Below are positions 17,849-26,840 of a stretch of 40,130 nucleotides of DNA, in pieces. The first letter of the stretch is position 1. Each line of letters begins with the position of its first letter. The notes under the pieces are model-generated. The model did not search any database, was not told where the DNA came from, and was given only the letters and a program-made list of their open reading frames with translations. This DNA is from an uncultured Mucilaginibacter sp. (GTDB taxonomy: Bacteria; Bacteroidota; Bacteroidia; Sphingobacteriales; Sphingobacteriaceae): NCBI RefSeq assembly GCF_946481715.1, contig NZ_CAMLOV010000035.1, positions 1 to 40,130 on the forward strand, in the 5' to 3' direction. The translations under genes were made by a program, and so were the position numbers.

Positions 17849-17875
17849 AAGACGCGAAGTATCGCGTCTCTACGG
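17849..17875. repeat. Short hairpin repeat (GACGCG...CGCGTC)
   Basis: Perfect arms GACGCGA/TCGCGTC around agta, then tctacggg. Worn relative at 11839-11862. Both lie next to a minus-strand stop codon. Confidence 0.65.
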
Positions 17876-17879
17876 GTTG

Positions 17880-20255
17880 TTATGCTGAACAGGTTACGCA
17901 GCCTTCTTCCATCGAGCAAGATGGGCCTGCCGGTACATCCTCCATTGCGCTATCGGCAACAACTTCGGGTATAACCGCCTCCATGTTTTTGCCGGACTGG
18001 TTCTCAACCGTAAATTTAACCGCTTGCGATGCTGCCTGTGTACGCAGGTAGTACATACCTGTTTTAAGGCCTTTCTTCCATGCGTAAAAGTGCATCGAAG
18101 TAAGCTTGCTTGCGTTTGGCGAGTTGATGAACAGGTTAAGCGATTGCGACTGGCAAATGTACGCGCCCCTATCGGCAGCCATATCGATAATGTTACGCAT
18201 CTTAATTTCCCATACGGTTTTGTACAGGTCTTTAATTGCTGCAGGTATCTCGGCAATATCCTGGATAGAACCGTTTGCAGTAATGATCTTATCCTTCATG
18301 GCAGGTGTCCACAAGCCAAGGTTTACCAGATCGCGCAGCAGGTGTTTGTTTACAATAACAAACTCTCCGCTTAATACGCGGCGGGTGTAAATGTTTGAGG
18401 TGTATGGCTCAAAGCACTCGTTGTTACCCAATATCTGCGAAGTTGATGCAGTTGGCATCGGCGCTACCAGCAGCGAGTTACGCACGCCATGGTTCATTAC
18501 ATCAAGGCGCAGGTTGTCCCAATCCCAACGGGTGCTTGCCGGTTTCTCGTTCCAAAGATCGAACTGGAATTTACCTTCAGACAGTGGCGAACCTTTAAAG
18601 GTTTCGTAAGCACCATCTTTGATGGCCAAATCCTTGGAAGCCGTCATGGCTGCAAAGTATATGGTTTCAAATATCTCTTTGTTCAGTTGTTTTGCTTCGT
18701 CGCTTTCGAAAGGTAAACGCAGCAGGATAAAGGCATCTGCCAAACCCTGTACGCCTAAACCTATTGGGCGGTGGCGCAGGTTGCTGTAACGTGCTTCTTC
18801 TACCGGGTAAAAGTTGTTATCGATGATCTTGTTCAGGTTTAAAGTAGCCTGGTAAGTCACTTCGTACAGTTTAGCATGGTCAAACTCGCCGTTTATTACA
18901 TAACGTGGCAGGGCTAACGATGCCAGGTTACAAACCGCTACCTCTTTATCAGATGTGTACTCGATAATTTCGGTACAAAGGTTAGAGCTTTTTATAGTAC
19001 CCAGGTTTTGCTGGTTGCTTTTTGCGTTGGCAGCATCCTTGTATAACAGGTACGGTGTACCGGTTTCTACCTGGCTATCTAACACGGCAAACCAAAGTTC
19101 CTGTGCTTTTATGGTTTTGCGGGCACGGCCTTCGCGCTCGTAACGGGTGTACAGTTCTTCAAATGCTTCGCTGTGGCAATCCGCTAATCCCGGTGCTTCG
19201 TGCGGGCAAAAAAGGCTCCAGTCTTCGTTTGCTTCCACGCGTTTCATAAACAGATCGCTTACCCAAAGGGCGTAGAACAAATCGCGGGCGCGCATTTCTT
19301 CTTTACCGTGGTTTTTACGCAAATCAAGGAATTCGAAGATGTCTGCATGCCATGGCTCTAAATAGATAGCAAAGGCACCTTTACGCTTGCCACCACCTTG
19401 GTCGACATAACGGGCGGTATCGTTAAATACTTTCAGCATTGGGATAATACCGTTACTGGTGCCGTTTGTACCGCTGATGTACGAACCTGTAGCCCTTACA
19501 TTGTGGATGCTTAAGCCAATACCACCTGCGCTCTGCGAAATTTTTGCAGTTTGTTTAAGCGTATCGTAGATGCCTTCGATGCTGTCATCCTTCATGGTTA
19601 ACAGGAAGCACGACGACATTTGTGGTTTTGGTGTGCCTGCGTTAAACAAGGTTGGCGTAGCGTGGGTGAACCAGCGCTCGCTCATCAGGTTGTAGGTTTT
19701 GATAGCGCTTTCTATATCCTCTTTGTGGATCCCTACCGATACACGCATAAATAAATGCTGCGGGCGTTCGGCTATTTTACCGTCTATTTTCAGCAGGTAC
19801 GATTTTTCTAAGGTTTTGAAACCGAAGTAATCGAAACCAAAATCGCGGTCGTAAATGATGCTGCTGTCTAATAATTCGGCATTATCGCGGATGATCTCGT
19901 ACACATCGTCGGCAAGCAAAGCAGCGTTTTTGCCGGTTTTTTTGTCAACGTATTCGTACATACGTTTCATAGTTTCCGAGAACGACTTGGTGGTGTTTTT
20001 GTGCAGGTTACTCACCGCTATACGCGAAGCAAGCAAAGCGTAATCGGGGTGCTTGGTGGTTAACGATGCCGCCGTTTCTGCTGCAAGGTTATCCAGCTCA
20101 GACGTGGTAACACCGTCGAACAAGCCCTCAATTACTTTTTTAGCTACATCAATCGGGTCTACCAGGTTAAACCCGTAACACAGTTTTTCAATCCGCGCTG
20201 TAATTTTGTCGAACTTTACTGTCTCTCTTCTGCCGTCTCGTTTTAATACGTACAT
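17880..20255 (-). CDS. nrdA: Ribonucleoside-diphosphate reductase, alpha subunit
   Basis: 791 aa. Reduces NDPs to dNDPs using a radical made by NrdB; cytoplasmic. An N-terminal ATP-cone ([20 protein letters not shown]) gives overall activity control by ATP/dATP. Catalytic parts: redox Cys216 in MSSCFLLTM, loop [29 protein letters not shown] with the radical Cys and Glu, the partner Cys in [11 protein letters not shown], and a conserved [15 protein letters not shown]. The C-terminus ends GCVTCSA, the C-x-x-C pair that passes electrons from thioredoxin or glutaredoxin. Class I, eukaryote-like subtype together with NrdB. Transcribed after nrdB with a 143-base gap holding a hairpin repeat. Confidence 0.96.
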   Translation of the reverse strand: MYVLKRDGRRETVKFDKITARIEKLCYGFNLVDPIDVAKKVIEGLFDGVTTSELDNLAAETAASLTTKHPDYALLASRIAVSNLHKNTTKSFSETMKRMYEYVDKKTGKNAALLADDVYEIIRDNAELLDSSIIYDRDFGFDYFGFKTLEKSYLLKIDGKIAERPQHLFMRVSVGIHKEDIESAIKTYNLMSERWFTHATPTLFNAGTPKPQMSSCFLLTMKDDSIEGIYDTLKQTAKISQSAGGIGLSIHNVRATGSYISGTNGTSNGIIPMLKVFNDTARYVDQGGGKRKGAFAIYLEPWHADIFEFLDLRKNHGKEEMRARDLFYALWVSDLFMKRVEANEDWSLFCPHEAPGLADCHSEAFEELYTRYEREGRARKTIKAQELWFAVLDSQVETGTPYLLYKDAANAKSNQQNLGTIKSSNLCTEIIEYTSDKEVAVCNLASLALPRYVINGEFDHAKLYEVTYQATLNLNKIIDNNFYPVEEARYSNLRHRPIGLGVQGLADAFILLRLPFESDEAKQLNKEIFETIYFAAMTASKDLAIKDGAYETFKGSPLSEGKFQFDLWNEKPASTRWDWDNLRLDVMNHGVRNSLLVAPMPTASTSQILGNNECFEPYTSNIYTRRVLSGEFVIVNKHLLRDLVNLGLWTPAMKDKIITANGSIQDIAEIPAAIKDLYKTVWEIKMRNIIDMAADRGAYICQSQSLNLFINSPNASKLTSMHFYAWKKGLKTGMYYLRTQAASQAVKFTVENQSGKNMEAVIPEVVADSAMEDVPAGPSCSMEEGCVTCSA

Positions 20256-20361
20256 ATTGGTTGTCTTTAAATAGTTAGTGTCAAGTAATGGGGACTTTAA
20301 CCAACAGTTATATATAATTTAATTAAGGGTCGTGTTGTTATTAATAAAGCATCATTTTTAA

Positions 20362-20396
20362 AAGCCCTCTCCTTTGGAGAGGGTTGGGTGAGGCTT
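20362..20396. repeat. Hairpin repeat in the nrdB-nrdA gap
   Basis: CCCTCTCC-TTT-GGAGAGGG perfect stem (20365-20383) followed by ttgggtgaggctt, starting 3 bases after the nrdB stop. It belongs to the AGCC...GGGCT repeat family also seen at 24287-24313 and 38118-38143. It could lower read-through from nrdB to nrdA or shield the nrdB mRNA end. Confidence 0.6.
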
Positions 20397-20398
20397 CT

Positions 20399-21373
20399 CT
20401 AAAAATCCTCGTCTAACGAGAATGATTTGTTTTCCGGTGTGCCGTTCAATACACCGCTTTTTTGGTAATCGCCTACGCGTTTTTCAAAGAAGTTGGTTTT
20501 GCCCTGCAGGCTTATCATCTCCATAAAATCAAACGGGCACGATACGTTGTACACCTTCGGGTAACCCAGTTCGTCCAGCCACCTGTCCGCAACAAACTCT
20601 ATGTACTGGCTCATCATTTTGGCGTTCATGCCAATCAGGCTCACAGGCAACGCATCGCTCACAAATTCTTTCTCTATCTCTACTGCATCGGTAATAATTT
20701 TGGTTGCGGCCTCGGTGCTTAGTTTGTTCTCCAACATTTTGTACAGCAAACAAGCAAACTCGCAGTGCGAGCCTTCATCGCGCGATATCAGTTCGTTGCT
20801 AAAGGTCAATCCGGGCATCAAGCCACGTTTTTTGAGCCAGAAGATAGAGCAGAAGCTACCAGAGAAGAAGATGCCTTCTACCGCAGCAAATGCTACCAAA
20901 CGCTCGGCAAAGCTGCCGTTGTTTATCCAGCGCAGTGCCCATTCTGCCTTTTTGGTTACGCAGGGAATGGTATCAATTGCGTGGAACAAACGGTCTTTTT
21001 CGGCCGGGTCTTTTATGTACGTATCAATCAGCAACGCGTAAGTTTCCGAGTGGATATTCTCCATCATGATCTGGAAGCCGTAAAAGCAGCGTGCCTCGGG
21101 TAGTTGCACCTCGCTCATAAAATTAATGGCCAGGTTCTCGTTCACAATGCCATCGCTGGCAGCAAAAAATGCCAGGATGTGCGATATAAAATGCTTTTCG
21201 CCGGGGTTTAAATTCTCCCAGTGTTTCATATCGTCGCTTAAGTCAATCTCCTCTGCGGTCCAGAAGCTGGCCTCTGCTTTTTTATACATTTCCCATATTG
21301 CGGGATACTTGATGGGGAGGATTACAAAGCGGTCTTTGTTCTCTCTCAGCAATAATTCGGTTTCCTCTGGCAT
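20399..21373 (-). CDS. nrdB: Ribonucleoside-diphosphate reductase, beta subunit
   Basis: 324 aa. Houses the di-iron centre and tyrosyl radical that starts catalysis in NrdA. Metal ligands and radical are readable: D74 ([10 protein letters not shown]), E105, H108 and radical Y112 in MENIHSETY, then the second Glu/Glu/His set in [12 protein letters not shown] and DEGSHCEFA. The sequence around [18 protein letters not shown] is strikingly like eukaryotic R2. The C-terminal tail [10 protein letters not shown] is the acidic peptide that docks to NrdA. Expression probably starts from the conserved region at about 21645 with a ~270-base leader that holds two hairpins (CCCATG...CATGGG and TTTACCGC...GCGGTAAA). 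Confidence 0.95.
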   Translation of the reverse strand: MPEETELLLRENKDRFVILPIKYPAIWEMYKKAEASFWTAEEIDLSDDMKHWENLNPGEKHFISHILAFFAASDGIVNENLAINFMSEVQLPEARCFYGFQIMMENIHSETYALLIDTYIKDPAEKDRLFHAIDTIPCVTKKAEWALRWINNGSFAERLVAFAAVEGIFFSGSFCSIFWLKKRGLMPGLTFSNELISRDEGSHCEFACLLYKMLENKLSTEAATKIITDAVEIEKEFVSDALPVSLIGMNAKMMSQYIEFVADRWLDELGYPKVYNVSCPFDFMEMISLQGKTNFFEKRVGDYQKSGVLNGTPENKSFSLDEDF

Positions 21374-21644
21374 CTCGTATTTGTATGTTTTAATTTCTCA
21401 ATTTTTCAGTCCCGGTTTTCGCCGCTAAAGCTATTTTGCGTACGGCAGGTATGCAGACAGGTGTACCACACGAGTTTTAAATTGGCAAACGTGCCGCTCT
21501 TATTTACTCGCCCCAAACACCCCCACTTATCTGCTATTAAACTTTATATTTTAATACACATCGCCCATGGTTTCAAACATGGGTTTCTCCAATTTTACCG
21601 CCGGTAGATGCGGTAAACGGATAGCGTTGATAGAACTTATGCTT

Positions 21645-21652
21645 CAAAGATA
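21645..21652 (-). promoter_or_regulatory. Candidate -7 box for nrdB
   Basis: TATCTTTG on the minus strand fits TAnnTTTG, followed within a few bases by the point where the two direct-repeat copies stop matching, as expected if transcription starts there. No good -33 TTTG is seen (TAAC at the 19-base spacing), so activation by a protein at the conserved upstream block is possible. Confidence 0.45.
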
Positions 21653-21966
21653 GGGCATCGCTCCATTGGATGTTAGTCTAAGTTTTTAACACCCCCTATA
21701 AGTTATAAACAATAAAAAATAATTTTAGATACTGTTGCAAATGCCGCACCAATTTCAACCTGCTAACCACCAATGCATTACTAAAGCCAACTAAACGCTT
21801 TGAGGACGAAAATTGGTAACATTGGCATTACATTAACTTCATTTTTAGTTTACCTTAAACCGACAAATCGGAAGTAAAAAAAAGTGCCAACCAAGCCAAA
21901 TTAAGGCTTTTATGAACCAGGTAGAAATACGGTATTTTGCTCCCCGCTGCCCACATGATGAATTGT

Positions 21967-22005
21967 GGAAAACAAAAATTCCGGCTTTTTTTTGCGGCCG
22001 GAATT
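21967..22005 (-). terminator. Terminator, copy 1 (behind the msrB remnant)
   Basis: Minus strand AATTCCGGC, loop, GCCGGAATT, then TTTGTTTTCC. 9-bp perfect stem. Confidence 0.8.
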
Positions 22006-22028
22006 ACATTAAAATTTCGCCAACCGAA

Positions 22029-22163
22029 TTATTTTACCTCATCTGCCGAAACGAATTTCATCGACACGGAATTAACGCAGTGACGGGTATTTTTAGGTGT
22101 TAAATACTCCCCCTGGAAAACGTGGCCCAGGTGAGCGCCACAGTTGGCGCAAAGTATTTCGGT
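22029..22163 (-). pseudogene. 3' remnant of msrB
   Basis: Reads [20 protein letters not shown] and on to the same [11 protein letters not shown] as the intact msrB, with a slightly different end (VSADEVK-stop). The N-terminal two thirds are missing; the homology breaks sharply at 22163. It keeps the catalytic Cys region but has no start codon or N-terminal zinc Cys pair, so it is dead. High similarity to the intact copy suggests a fairly recent duplication. Confidence 0.85.
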
Positions 22164-22530
22164 GTTGGATTATCTTTAATACCAAAATCAAAAAATGGCA
22201 ATTCGCAACGTGGTATAGATTTGTAAAGCGATGATGCACCAATAAAATTAAAAGACATGTAATAATAATAATTCGATCATTCTTTACAATTGGAAATGCA
22301 TAGAAGAAAATTAGGGTAATTAAAATAGGAAAAAAACCACCTGCAAGATTGCTAACAACTGAAAACACCTATGTCGAGTTCAAAAACCACTTTAAATCAC
22401 TCAAAACGCACGTTTTGTCTAACAATATAGCGTTTTGAATTAAAAAAAGTGTGGAGAAACCTCGTGAAAATGTTAACTTGTTGAAAAACCTTTATTGCAC
22501 AATAAAATTAGACTAATAACTTTGTATAAT
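22164..22530. other. AT-rich stretch between the two repeat copies
   Basis: Clearly more AT-rich than its surroundings. An open frame on the minus strand (about 22168-22368) would give a hydrophobic peptide (GGFFPILITLIFFYAFPI), but it lacks an ATG start, is preceded at once by a stop and runs into the msrB remnant; I do not call it a gene. A plus-strand promoter-like pair TTG (22495-22497), 19 bases, TAACTTTG (22517-22524) lies at its right end. Confidence 0.45.
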
Positions 22531-22693
22531 ACAAAAGCCCCAAGATTACTCTCAGGGCTTAGGGAGGGCCGGACGGAATTTTACCGTCTTGTCAAGTTAG
22601 ATCCTGACCGTGTATCAACTAATATCGGATAACCCCTTATCGTCGGGGGATTTCCCTCTTTCAGCACCAACTGAACCTGGCCGTTCGAGGTGG
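22531..22693 (-). ncRNA. Candidate structured small RNA
   Basis: About 160 bases, no convincing ORF, dense in short hairpins: TTCAG/CTGAA (22660-22675), GGG-ATTT-CCC (22647-22656), GATAA-CCCC-TTATC (22628-22641) and GACGG/CCGTC (22572-22588). On the minus strand it starts at the expected distance from the copied TATCTTTG (22701-22708) and ends in an 11-bp stem with loop GTAA and TTTTGT (22560-22531). The stem pairs fully only on the minus strand, where two mismatches become G-U. A good plus-strand promoter at 22495-22524 faces it, so the opposite strand may also be transcribed. I do not recognise an RNA family. Confidence 0.4.
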
Positions 22694-22700
22694 TATGCTT

Positions 22701-22708
22701 CAAAGATA
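22701..22708 (-). promoter_or_regulatory. Copy of the TATCTTTG box ahead of the candidate small RNA
   Basis: Identical to the box at 21645-21652 in identical surroundings; the repeat ends 7 bases further on, where the candidate RNA begins. Confidence 0.4.
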
Positions 22709-23022
22709 GGGCATCGCTCCATTGGATGTTAGTCTAAGTTTTTAACACCCCCTATAAGTTATAAACAATAAAAAATAATTTTGGATACTGTTGCAAATGC
22801 AGATGCTAGTTCCAACCTGTTAAATTCCAACGCATTACCATTGCTACTTAAACTCAAGTTAGCACAAAATTTGGCAACATTCGCATTACATTAACTTCAT
22901 TTTTAGTTTACCTTAAACCGACAATAAAGCTTAAAAAAAGTGCCAATCAAACTTAATTAAGGCCTTATGAATCAGGTAGCATTATGCTGCCTTACATTCT
23001 GCTGTCAACATTCTAAATTGTG

Positions 23023-23058
23023 GAAAACAAAAATTCCCACCTTTCTTCGGCAGGAATT
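23023..23058 (-). terminator. Terminator of msrB
   Basis: Minus strand AATTCC...GGAATT-type stem (23058-23052 with 23038-23032, arms AATTCCT/GGGAATT) followed by TTTGTTTTCC. Weaker stem than in copy 1 but the same layout. Confidence 0.7.
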
Positions 23059-23081
23059 TCTAAAAAATTTCACTGCCTTAA

Positions 23082-23453
23082 TTATTTTGCCGCGCCAACT
23101 GGGACAAACTTCATTGATACTGAATTTACGCAGTGACGGGTATTTTTAGGTGTTAGATACTCCCCCTGGAAAACGTGGCCCAGGTGCGCACCGCAGTTGG
23201 CACAAAGTATTTCGGTACGGCGCCCGTCGGCATCGGTTTCCCAGCGTACGGCACCGGCTATCTCATCATCAAAGCTCGGCCAGCCGCAATGCGATTCGAA
23301 TTTTGATTCGGAAGTGTAAAGCGGCGCGTCGCAACGTTTGCAAACGTATAAGCCCTCGGCCTTGTTATTTAATAAGCTGCCGGTAAAAGGGCGCTCGGTA
23401 CCTTTATGTAGTATAATGTATTCTTCTTCGGGTGTTAGCTTGTTGTATTCCAT
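23082..23453 (-). CDS. msrB: Peptide-methionine (R)-S-oxide reductase MsrB
   Basis: 123 aa. Repairs the R form of methionine sulfoxide in proteins; no signal peptide, so cytoplasmic. Structural zinc Cys pairs are C38/C41 (VCKRCDAPL) and C84/C87 ([13 protein letters not shown]); catalytic Cys is C108 in [12 protein letters not shown]; substrate-side residues in CGWPSF are present. A short, single-domain MsrB without fused MsrA. Its 3' 130 bases and downstream region are duplicated at 21638-22163. Transcription ends at the stem-loop at 23023-23058. Confidence 0.95.
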   Translation of the reverse strand: MEYNKLTPEEEYIILHKGTERPFTGSLLNNKAEGLYVCKRCDAPLYTSESKFESHCGWPSFDDEIAGAVRWETDADGRRTEILCANCGAHLGHVFQGEYLTPKNTRHCVNSVSMKFVPVGAAK

Positions 23454-23460
23454 ATTATTT

Positions 23461-23560
23461 TATGATTTCACCGATTAATTTTTGTGATTTCACCGATTTT
23501 ATGATTTGATTTCACCGATCACACGGATTGATTACACCGATTTTACGCTCGGTTATCCCG
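23461..23560. repeat. Degenerate GATTWCACCGATT repeat array
   Basis: At least four worn copies of gatttcaccgatt(tt) or gattacaccgattttacg in about 90 bases, upstream of msrB. The same words occur at 3285-3325. No gene. Confidence 0.6.
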
Positions 23561-23704
23561 TTTCATCTATATAAATATACGACAATTTAGGCGCATTAAA
23601 TGTTTCGCGAGGCGATGTTTACACTGGTTTGACGGAGGAGTTGCCCGCTTTTATTTCCACAACAATAGCCTGTGTAATACGTTCAACAAGTATATATTCC
23701 ACGC

Positions 23705-24181
23705 ATGAATTTCATCCTGTTACTCGCATTTTTCTTTCCGGTACAACATAACACCCAGGCAGTAGCCATTATGCCGGCAAAGGTTGATACGGCGCGCATT
23801 GATACCTCGCGCTATTCAGTGCTACCCTTCAACAAGCAACGCGATAGTTTTATTTTTAGCGAATACTATTTCCCGGCAAGCATTTCTGCGGAGGACATTA
23901 AAAAAATAGAGAAGATCATATCCGTAACCGTTGCCGAGCACAACAAGCAATCAAAAAGCGGCATTAAAAACCCGGGCAAATATTATAAGCAAATCATCGC
24001 CGTAACCAATGGCAATAACCAAAAAGAAGTTTGGGTAAATTGCTTTTGTACCCCATACGAAAAACGGCACTGGCGTAAGGGCGTTGTACTGGTTTTAGAC
24101 GGCGGCCCATGCTTCTTTAATATCAAGATAAACCTAAGCATCAATACGGTGACGAGTTTGGCGGTGAATGGAAGTGCGTGA
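23705..24181 (+). CDS. Hypothetical exported protein
   Basis: 158 aa. A short hydrophobic N-terminus (MNFILLLAFFFPVQ) is a possible signal peptide. The middle has a helix with DIKKIEKIISVTVAEHNKQS, then strands KYYKQIIAVTNG and KEVWVNCFCTPYE, and an end VVLVLDGGPCFFNIKINLS. The last part resembles a motif in uncharacterised Bacteroidota proteins, but I cannot name the family. Flanked by convergent and divergent minus-strand genes; about 250 bases of repeat separate it from msrB. Confidence 0.6.
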   Translation: MNFILLLAFFFPVQHNTQAVAIMPAKVDTARIDTSRYSVLPFNKQRDSFIFSEYYFPASISAEDIKKIEKIISVTVAEHNKQSKSGIKNPGKYYKQIIAVTNGNNQKEVWVNCFCTPYEKRHWRKGVVLVLDGGPCFFNIKINLSINTVTSLAVNGSA

Positions 24182-24286
24182 GCCGCAATTCAGAAGCAAG
24201 AAGTCAAGATTCAAGAGCCAAGAGGGAAACTCGATATAGTTGGGTCTTCTTGTTTCCTATGTCTTGACTTCTTATGTCTAAATCCT

Positions 24287-24313
24287 GCTCCCCCTTCAGG
24301 GGGTTGGGGGGCT
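24287..24313. repeat. Short repeat that supplies the end of a gene
   Basis: GCTCCCCCTTCAGGGGG then TTGGGGGGCT. On the minus strand it encodes the last four residues (SPPTP in part) and the stop codon of the serine hydrolase. Almost identical to 38118-38143, which does the same for the symporter. Confidence 0.75.
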
Positions 24314-25828
24314 CGCGACCAAGTCGAGGTGATACTCCTGTATCAACGGCGGGTTTTCCGGCGTGAGGGTAAAGCTTACGCGGATATTGGCTTTCTCTCC
24401 CTTAATAATAAAATACCCACGCAGCTGGTTCTCGGCAACTAGGTCGCCAATGTTTTGGGTTTTGCCTGCTTTAGCAAAGGCATCGTCAACCGCTATTTTT
24501 AATTTATCGGGGAAGTAATCTAAAAAGAAATTATCAGCAAATATGCCGCTGGCTTTGGCGGTGCTCCAGTCGGCGATAACTTTTAGCAGCTCAGCCTTGC
24601 GCTGGTTTAAGATAGCTGATGCCGGCAACACGCGGGGTTTTATGCCCGAAAGCATCAACAGGGTATCCAGCGCGGCGTTGTTGATAGGTGCCGCACGTGC
24701 ATAAGTTACATTGCCAAAGGATACGACCCCCACCCCATAATCGGGCATTACATTCCACTGGCTGCCGAAGCCGGGCAGGCCGCCGGTATGGCCTACATAA
24801 ATGCGGTTATCGCAGTCCTTCATCCAGCGCAGGCCGTAAGCATAGGCCGTAACATTGGGGCAAGGCCTGCCGGTTGGGGTTTTGGCATTGGCGGTTAAAT
24901 AATTTACATCCCAGGGGTACTGCATCTCGCGCACCGAACTCCGCTTAACCGGGCCGGTTTCGGCATCGTTGCGCACGGGCCAGGCGTTTAGGTGCAGGGC
25001 CATGTATTTGCTAAAATCTTCTATACTGGTTATCAGCCCGCCCATGGCGCCATAAGCACCATCATGCAGCAGGGGCTGCTCTACCCATTGCCCGTCCAGC
25101 CAGCGGTAACCGTGGGCCAGTTTATTTTTTGGTACGGCATCGTATTCCCAATAGGTATGCAACATACCCAGCGGCTTTAAAATATTGTTGGTGATATAAG
25201 TTTGATACGTTTGTCCGCTTACTTTTTTAATGATGTAACCCAGTGTGGCAAAACCCAAATTGCTGTACTCGTAACCCAAACCCGGATTGGTAGAAAACTG
25301 CACCCCCTTTTTATAAATCGCTATCAGTTGGGCGTCGCTAACGGCAAGCTGCCTGTCGCCCCATGGGTTATCCTCCGGGTAGCCGGCGGTATGGGTAAGC
25401 AGGTTGCGTACGGTAATCGGCGTGGCATCTTTAGTGAGATATTTGGTACCCTTCATTTCGGGGATGTACAGGTAGGCGGGATCATCCAGTTTTAACCTCC
25501 CTTCATCGCGCAGTTTTAAAATGGCCATGGCAGTAAGGCTCTTGGTCATGCTGGCAATGCGGAACTCAGATGTAGCATCAACCGGCAGCTTTTTAGCAAT
25601 ATCGGTATAACCTATCCCGCCGGTATGCACCAGTTTACCATCCACAATAATGCCATAGGCGGTGCCCGGCCAGTGGTTTTTCTCGGCGTAATCTTTATAC
25701 AACTGGTCGATAACCGGGTAAGTGGCCTCAATCTTTTTCAGCCTGTCGGCATCGGTAAAAGTTGCGGGTTTATATTGGGCAAGGGCTAAGGTTGGGAGGG
25801 ATAAGAAGATGCAGAGGGATTTGCGCAT
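24296..25828 (-). CDS. Serine hydrolase, class C beta-lactamase/PBP4-like
   Basis: 510 aa. Signal peptide MRKSLCIFLSLPTLALAQ, so periplasmic. Active-site serine S93 and K96 in ASMTKS, the tyrosine motif Y188-S-N (YEYSNLGFA) and H347-T-G (VGHTGGLPG) replace the KTG of beta-lactamases, the usual pattern for Pfam beta-lactamase-family esterases and DD-peptidases. A C-terminal domain (about 400-505) of mixed strands follows. Substrate not decidable: peptides, esters or muropeptides. The last residues, SPPTP, and the stop come from a repeat inserted at the 3' end, so the native C-terminus has been replaced or extended. Confidence 0.88.
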   Translation of the reverse strand: MRKSLCIFLSLPTLALAQYKPATFTDADRLKKIEATYPVIDQLYKDYAEKNHWPGTAYGIIVDGKLVHTGGIGYTDIAKKLPVDATSEFRIASMTKSLTAMAILKLRDEGRLKLDDPAYLYIPEMKGTKYLTKDATPITVRNLLTHTAGYPEDNPWGDRQLAVSDAQLIAIYKKGVQFSTNPGLGYEYSNLGFATLGYIIKKVSGQTYQTYITNNILKPLGMLHTYWEYDAVPKNKLAHGYRWLDGQWVEQPLLHDGAYGAMGGLITSIEDFSKYMALHLNAWPVRNDAETGPVKRSSVREMQYPWDVNYLTANAKTPTGRPCPNVTAYAYGLRWMKDCDNRIYVGHTGGLPGFGSQWNVMPDYGVGVVSFGNVTYARAAPINNAALDTLLMLSGIKPRVLPASAILNQRKAELLKVIADWSTAKASGIFADNFFLDYFPDKLKIAVDDAFAKAGKTQNIGDLVAENQLRGYFIIKGEKANIRVSFTLTPENPPLIQEYHLDLVASPPTP

Positions 25829-25908
25829 GGTGATGTTGGATGATGACCGAATTTAAGAAAAATTTGTCTGAACTCGAATTTGTCGAATTTATCGGCAGGA
25901 TACGTTAA

Positions 25909-26403
25909 CTACTTCCCTTCCCAAAAAGATTTGATGGTTTCGATCTTAATATCATCACCCGCGAAACACGCTACTCCAATATAATTTCTTTCTTTAGAAA
26001 TTGTTACAAAAGCAAATTCGATGATCTTATGGCGATCGGTTAGCGTATATAAATAAGAGATGGATTTGCCATTGTCTGATGAATGGTATTGTTCATAAGC
26101 GGGATCTTTTTCTATGGCGGCAACAAGTTGTTTAGCCACTGCTGCAAAACGTTCTGCCGATACCGTAAAGTTAACGTGTTTATACAGTTTTATCTGGCCG
26201 AAAACACGCGCCATAACATTGCCTACAGGCATATTTTTAGACGCATTTTTTATCTCTTCGTCGCTCATTGTTACGGCGCGATAACCTGTTTCTGCCGAAT
26301 AGGCTTTAAAATACTTGTCGGCCATTGTTTGTGCTGTAGGTTCCTGGCTAAAACAGCATTTGCCAACGAAAAGGAGGGCCAGCATTAAATATATTGCTTT
26401 CAT
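25909..26403 (-). CDS. Secreted DUF4252-like protein of an ECF operon
   Basis: 164 aa, signal peptide MKAIYLMLALLFVGKCCFSQ. The mature part has helices SMADKYFKAYSAE-like and RFAAVAKQLVAAIEKDPAYE, and strands GKSISYLYTLTD and KIIEFAFVTISKE, in keeping with the DUF4252 proteins that accompany ECF sigma factors in Bacteroidota; the family call is tentative. It starts 2 bases after the anti-sigma stop, so the three genes form one operon. Likely a periplasmic effector or stress-output protein of unknown biochemistry. Confidence 0.65.
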   Translation of the reverse strand: MKAIYLMLALLFVGKCCFSQEPTAQTMADKYFKAYSAETGYRAVTMSDEEIKNASKNMPVGNVMARVFGQIKLYKHVNFTVSAERFAAVAKQLVAAIEKDPAYEQYHSSDNGKSISYLYTLTDRHKIIEFAFVTISKERNYIGVACFAGDDIKIETIKSFWEGK

Positions 26404-26405
26404 AC

Positions 26406-26840
26406 TTATTGATTTGATGATTGATTAATATTTGACAGGTTATTGGTAGTTTCACTTATCACATCGGTACTTTCATTTAAAAGTTTCGACATGTGGATCA
26501 GGTCTGCTTCCATTTGCTTTTGCACTATTAGCAGATGCGCTGCCTGCCGCTGTCGGTAATAGTGGTTGCCGAATAACATCAGGCCGGTCACAAATAATAT
26601 TGCGGCGGCAACTTTCAATAAAACCCCAATGCGGAAGGTGTTGGCCGGTTTGATGGGCATGGCTTTGAGATCATCACCCGGATGAGTTATTTCCTGCGCA
26701 TTGCGGATAGCTTTAAAAATCCCCCCATCTAACTCATCCAAATCCTGTACTCCAAAATATTCTTTAAGCTCTCGTTCCTCCGCTAAAGTAGTTTCGGCTT
26801 TCCAGTATTTTTGCAGCAAGCCTGTTTTATCTTTTCCCAT
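26406..26840 (-). CDS. Membrane anti-sigma factor
   Basis: 144 aa. Cytoplasmic N-terminal part with KYWKAETTLAEERELKEYF, common in anti-sigma partners of Bacteroidota ECF factors, one membrane segment (about 71-91, IGVLLKVAAAILFVTGLMLF) and a periplasmic helical tail (LIVQKQMEADLIHMSKLLNE) rich in Asn/Ser at the end. Presumed to hold the sigma factor inactive at the membrane until a signal arrives. Its start overlaps the sigma gene by 14 bases, implying translational coupling. Confidence 0.75.
   Translation of the reverse strand: MGKDKTGLLQKYWKAETTLAEERELKEYFGVQDLDELDGGIFKAIRNAQEITHPGDDLKAMPIKPANTFRIGVLLKVAAAILFVTGLMLFGNHYYRQRQAAHLLIVQKQMEADLIHMSKLLNESTDVISETTNNLSNINQSSNQ

Larger units (their letters stand above)
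21638..22163 (-). repeat. ~525-bp direct repeat, copy 1 (nrdB side)
   Basis: Matches 22694-23216 at a constant offset of 1056 bases with few gaps. Read on the minus strand it holds, in order: the last 44 codons of msrB, a terminator, a diverged middle, a conserved block near 21815-21880, and a conserved end 21638-21735 with a -7-like TATCTTTG. Two blocks are nearly identical while about 70 bases between (near 21740-21810) have drifted, which suggests selection on the blocks. Confidence 0.85.
22694..23216 (-). repeat. ~525-bp direct repeat, copy 2 (with intact msrB)
   Basis: Partner of 21638-22163. Contains the 3' end of intact msrB, its terminator and the promoter-like region. This is probably the original arrangement, since msrB continues unbroken beyond the repeat edge at 23216. 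Confidence 0.85.

Noticed and set aside
17614..17919. Minus-strand reading frame after nrdA
   Set aside because: It overlaps the nrdA end in another frame and runs through the nrdA terminator and repeats; composition is not protein-like.
22093..22368. Hydrophobic minus-strand reading frame
   Set aside because: It starts only at a GTG directly after a stop, is AT-driven, and runs in the wrong frame into the msrB remnant.
22531..22693. Known RNA such as tmRNA, SRP RNA, RNase P RNA or a group II intron
   Set aside because: No conserved core of any of these was seen (no SRP GGAAG loop, no RNase P GAGGAAAGTCC, no domain V), so it is kept as an unrecognised candidate.
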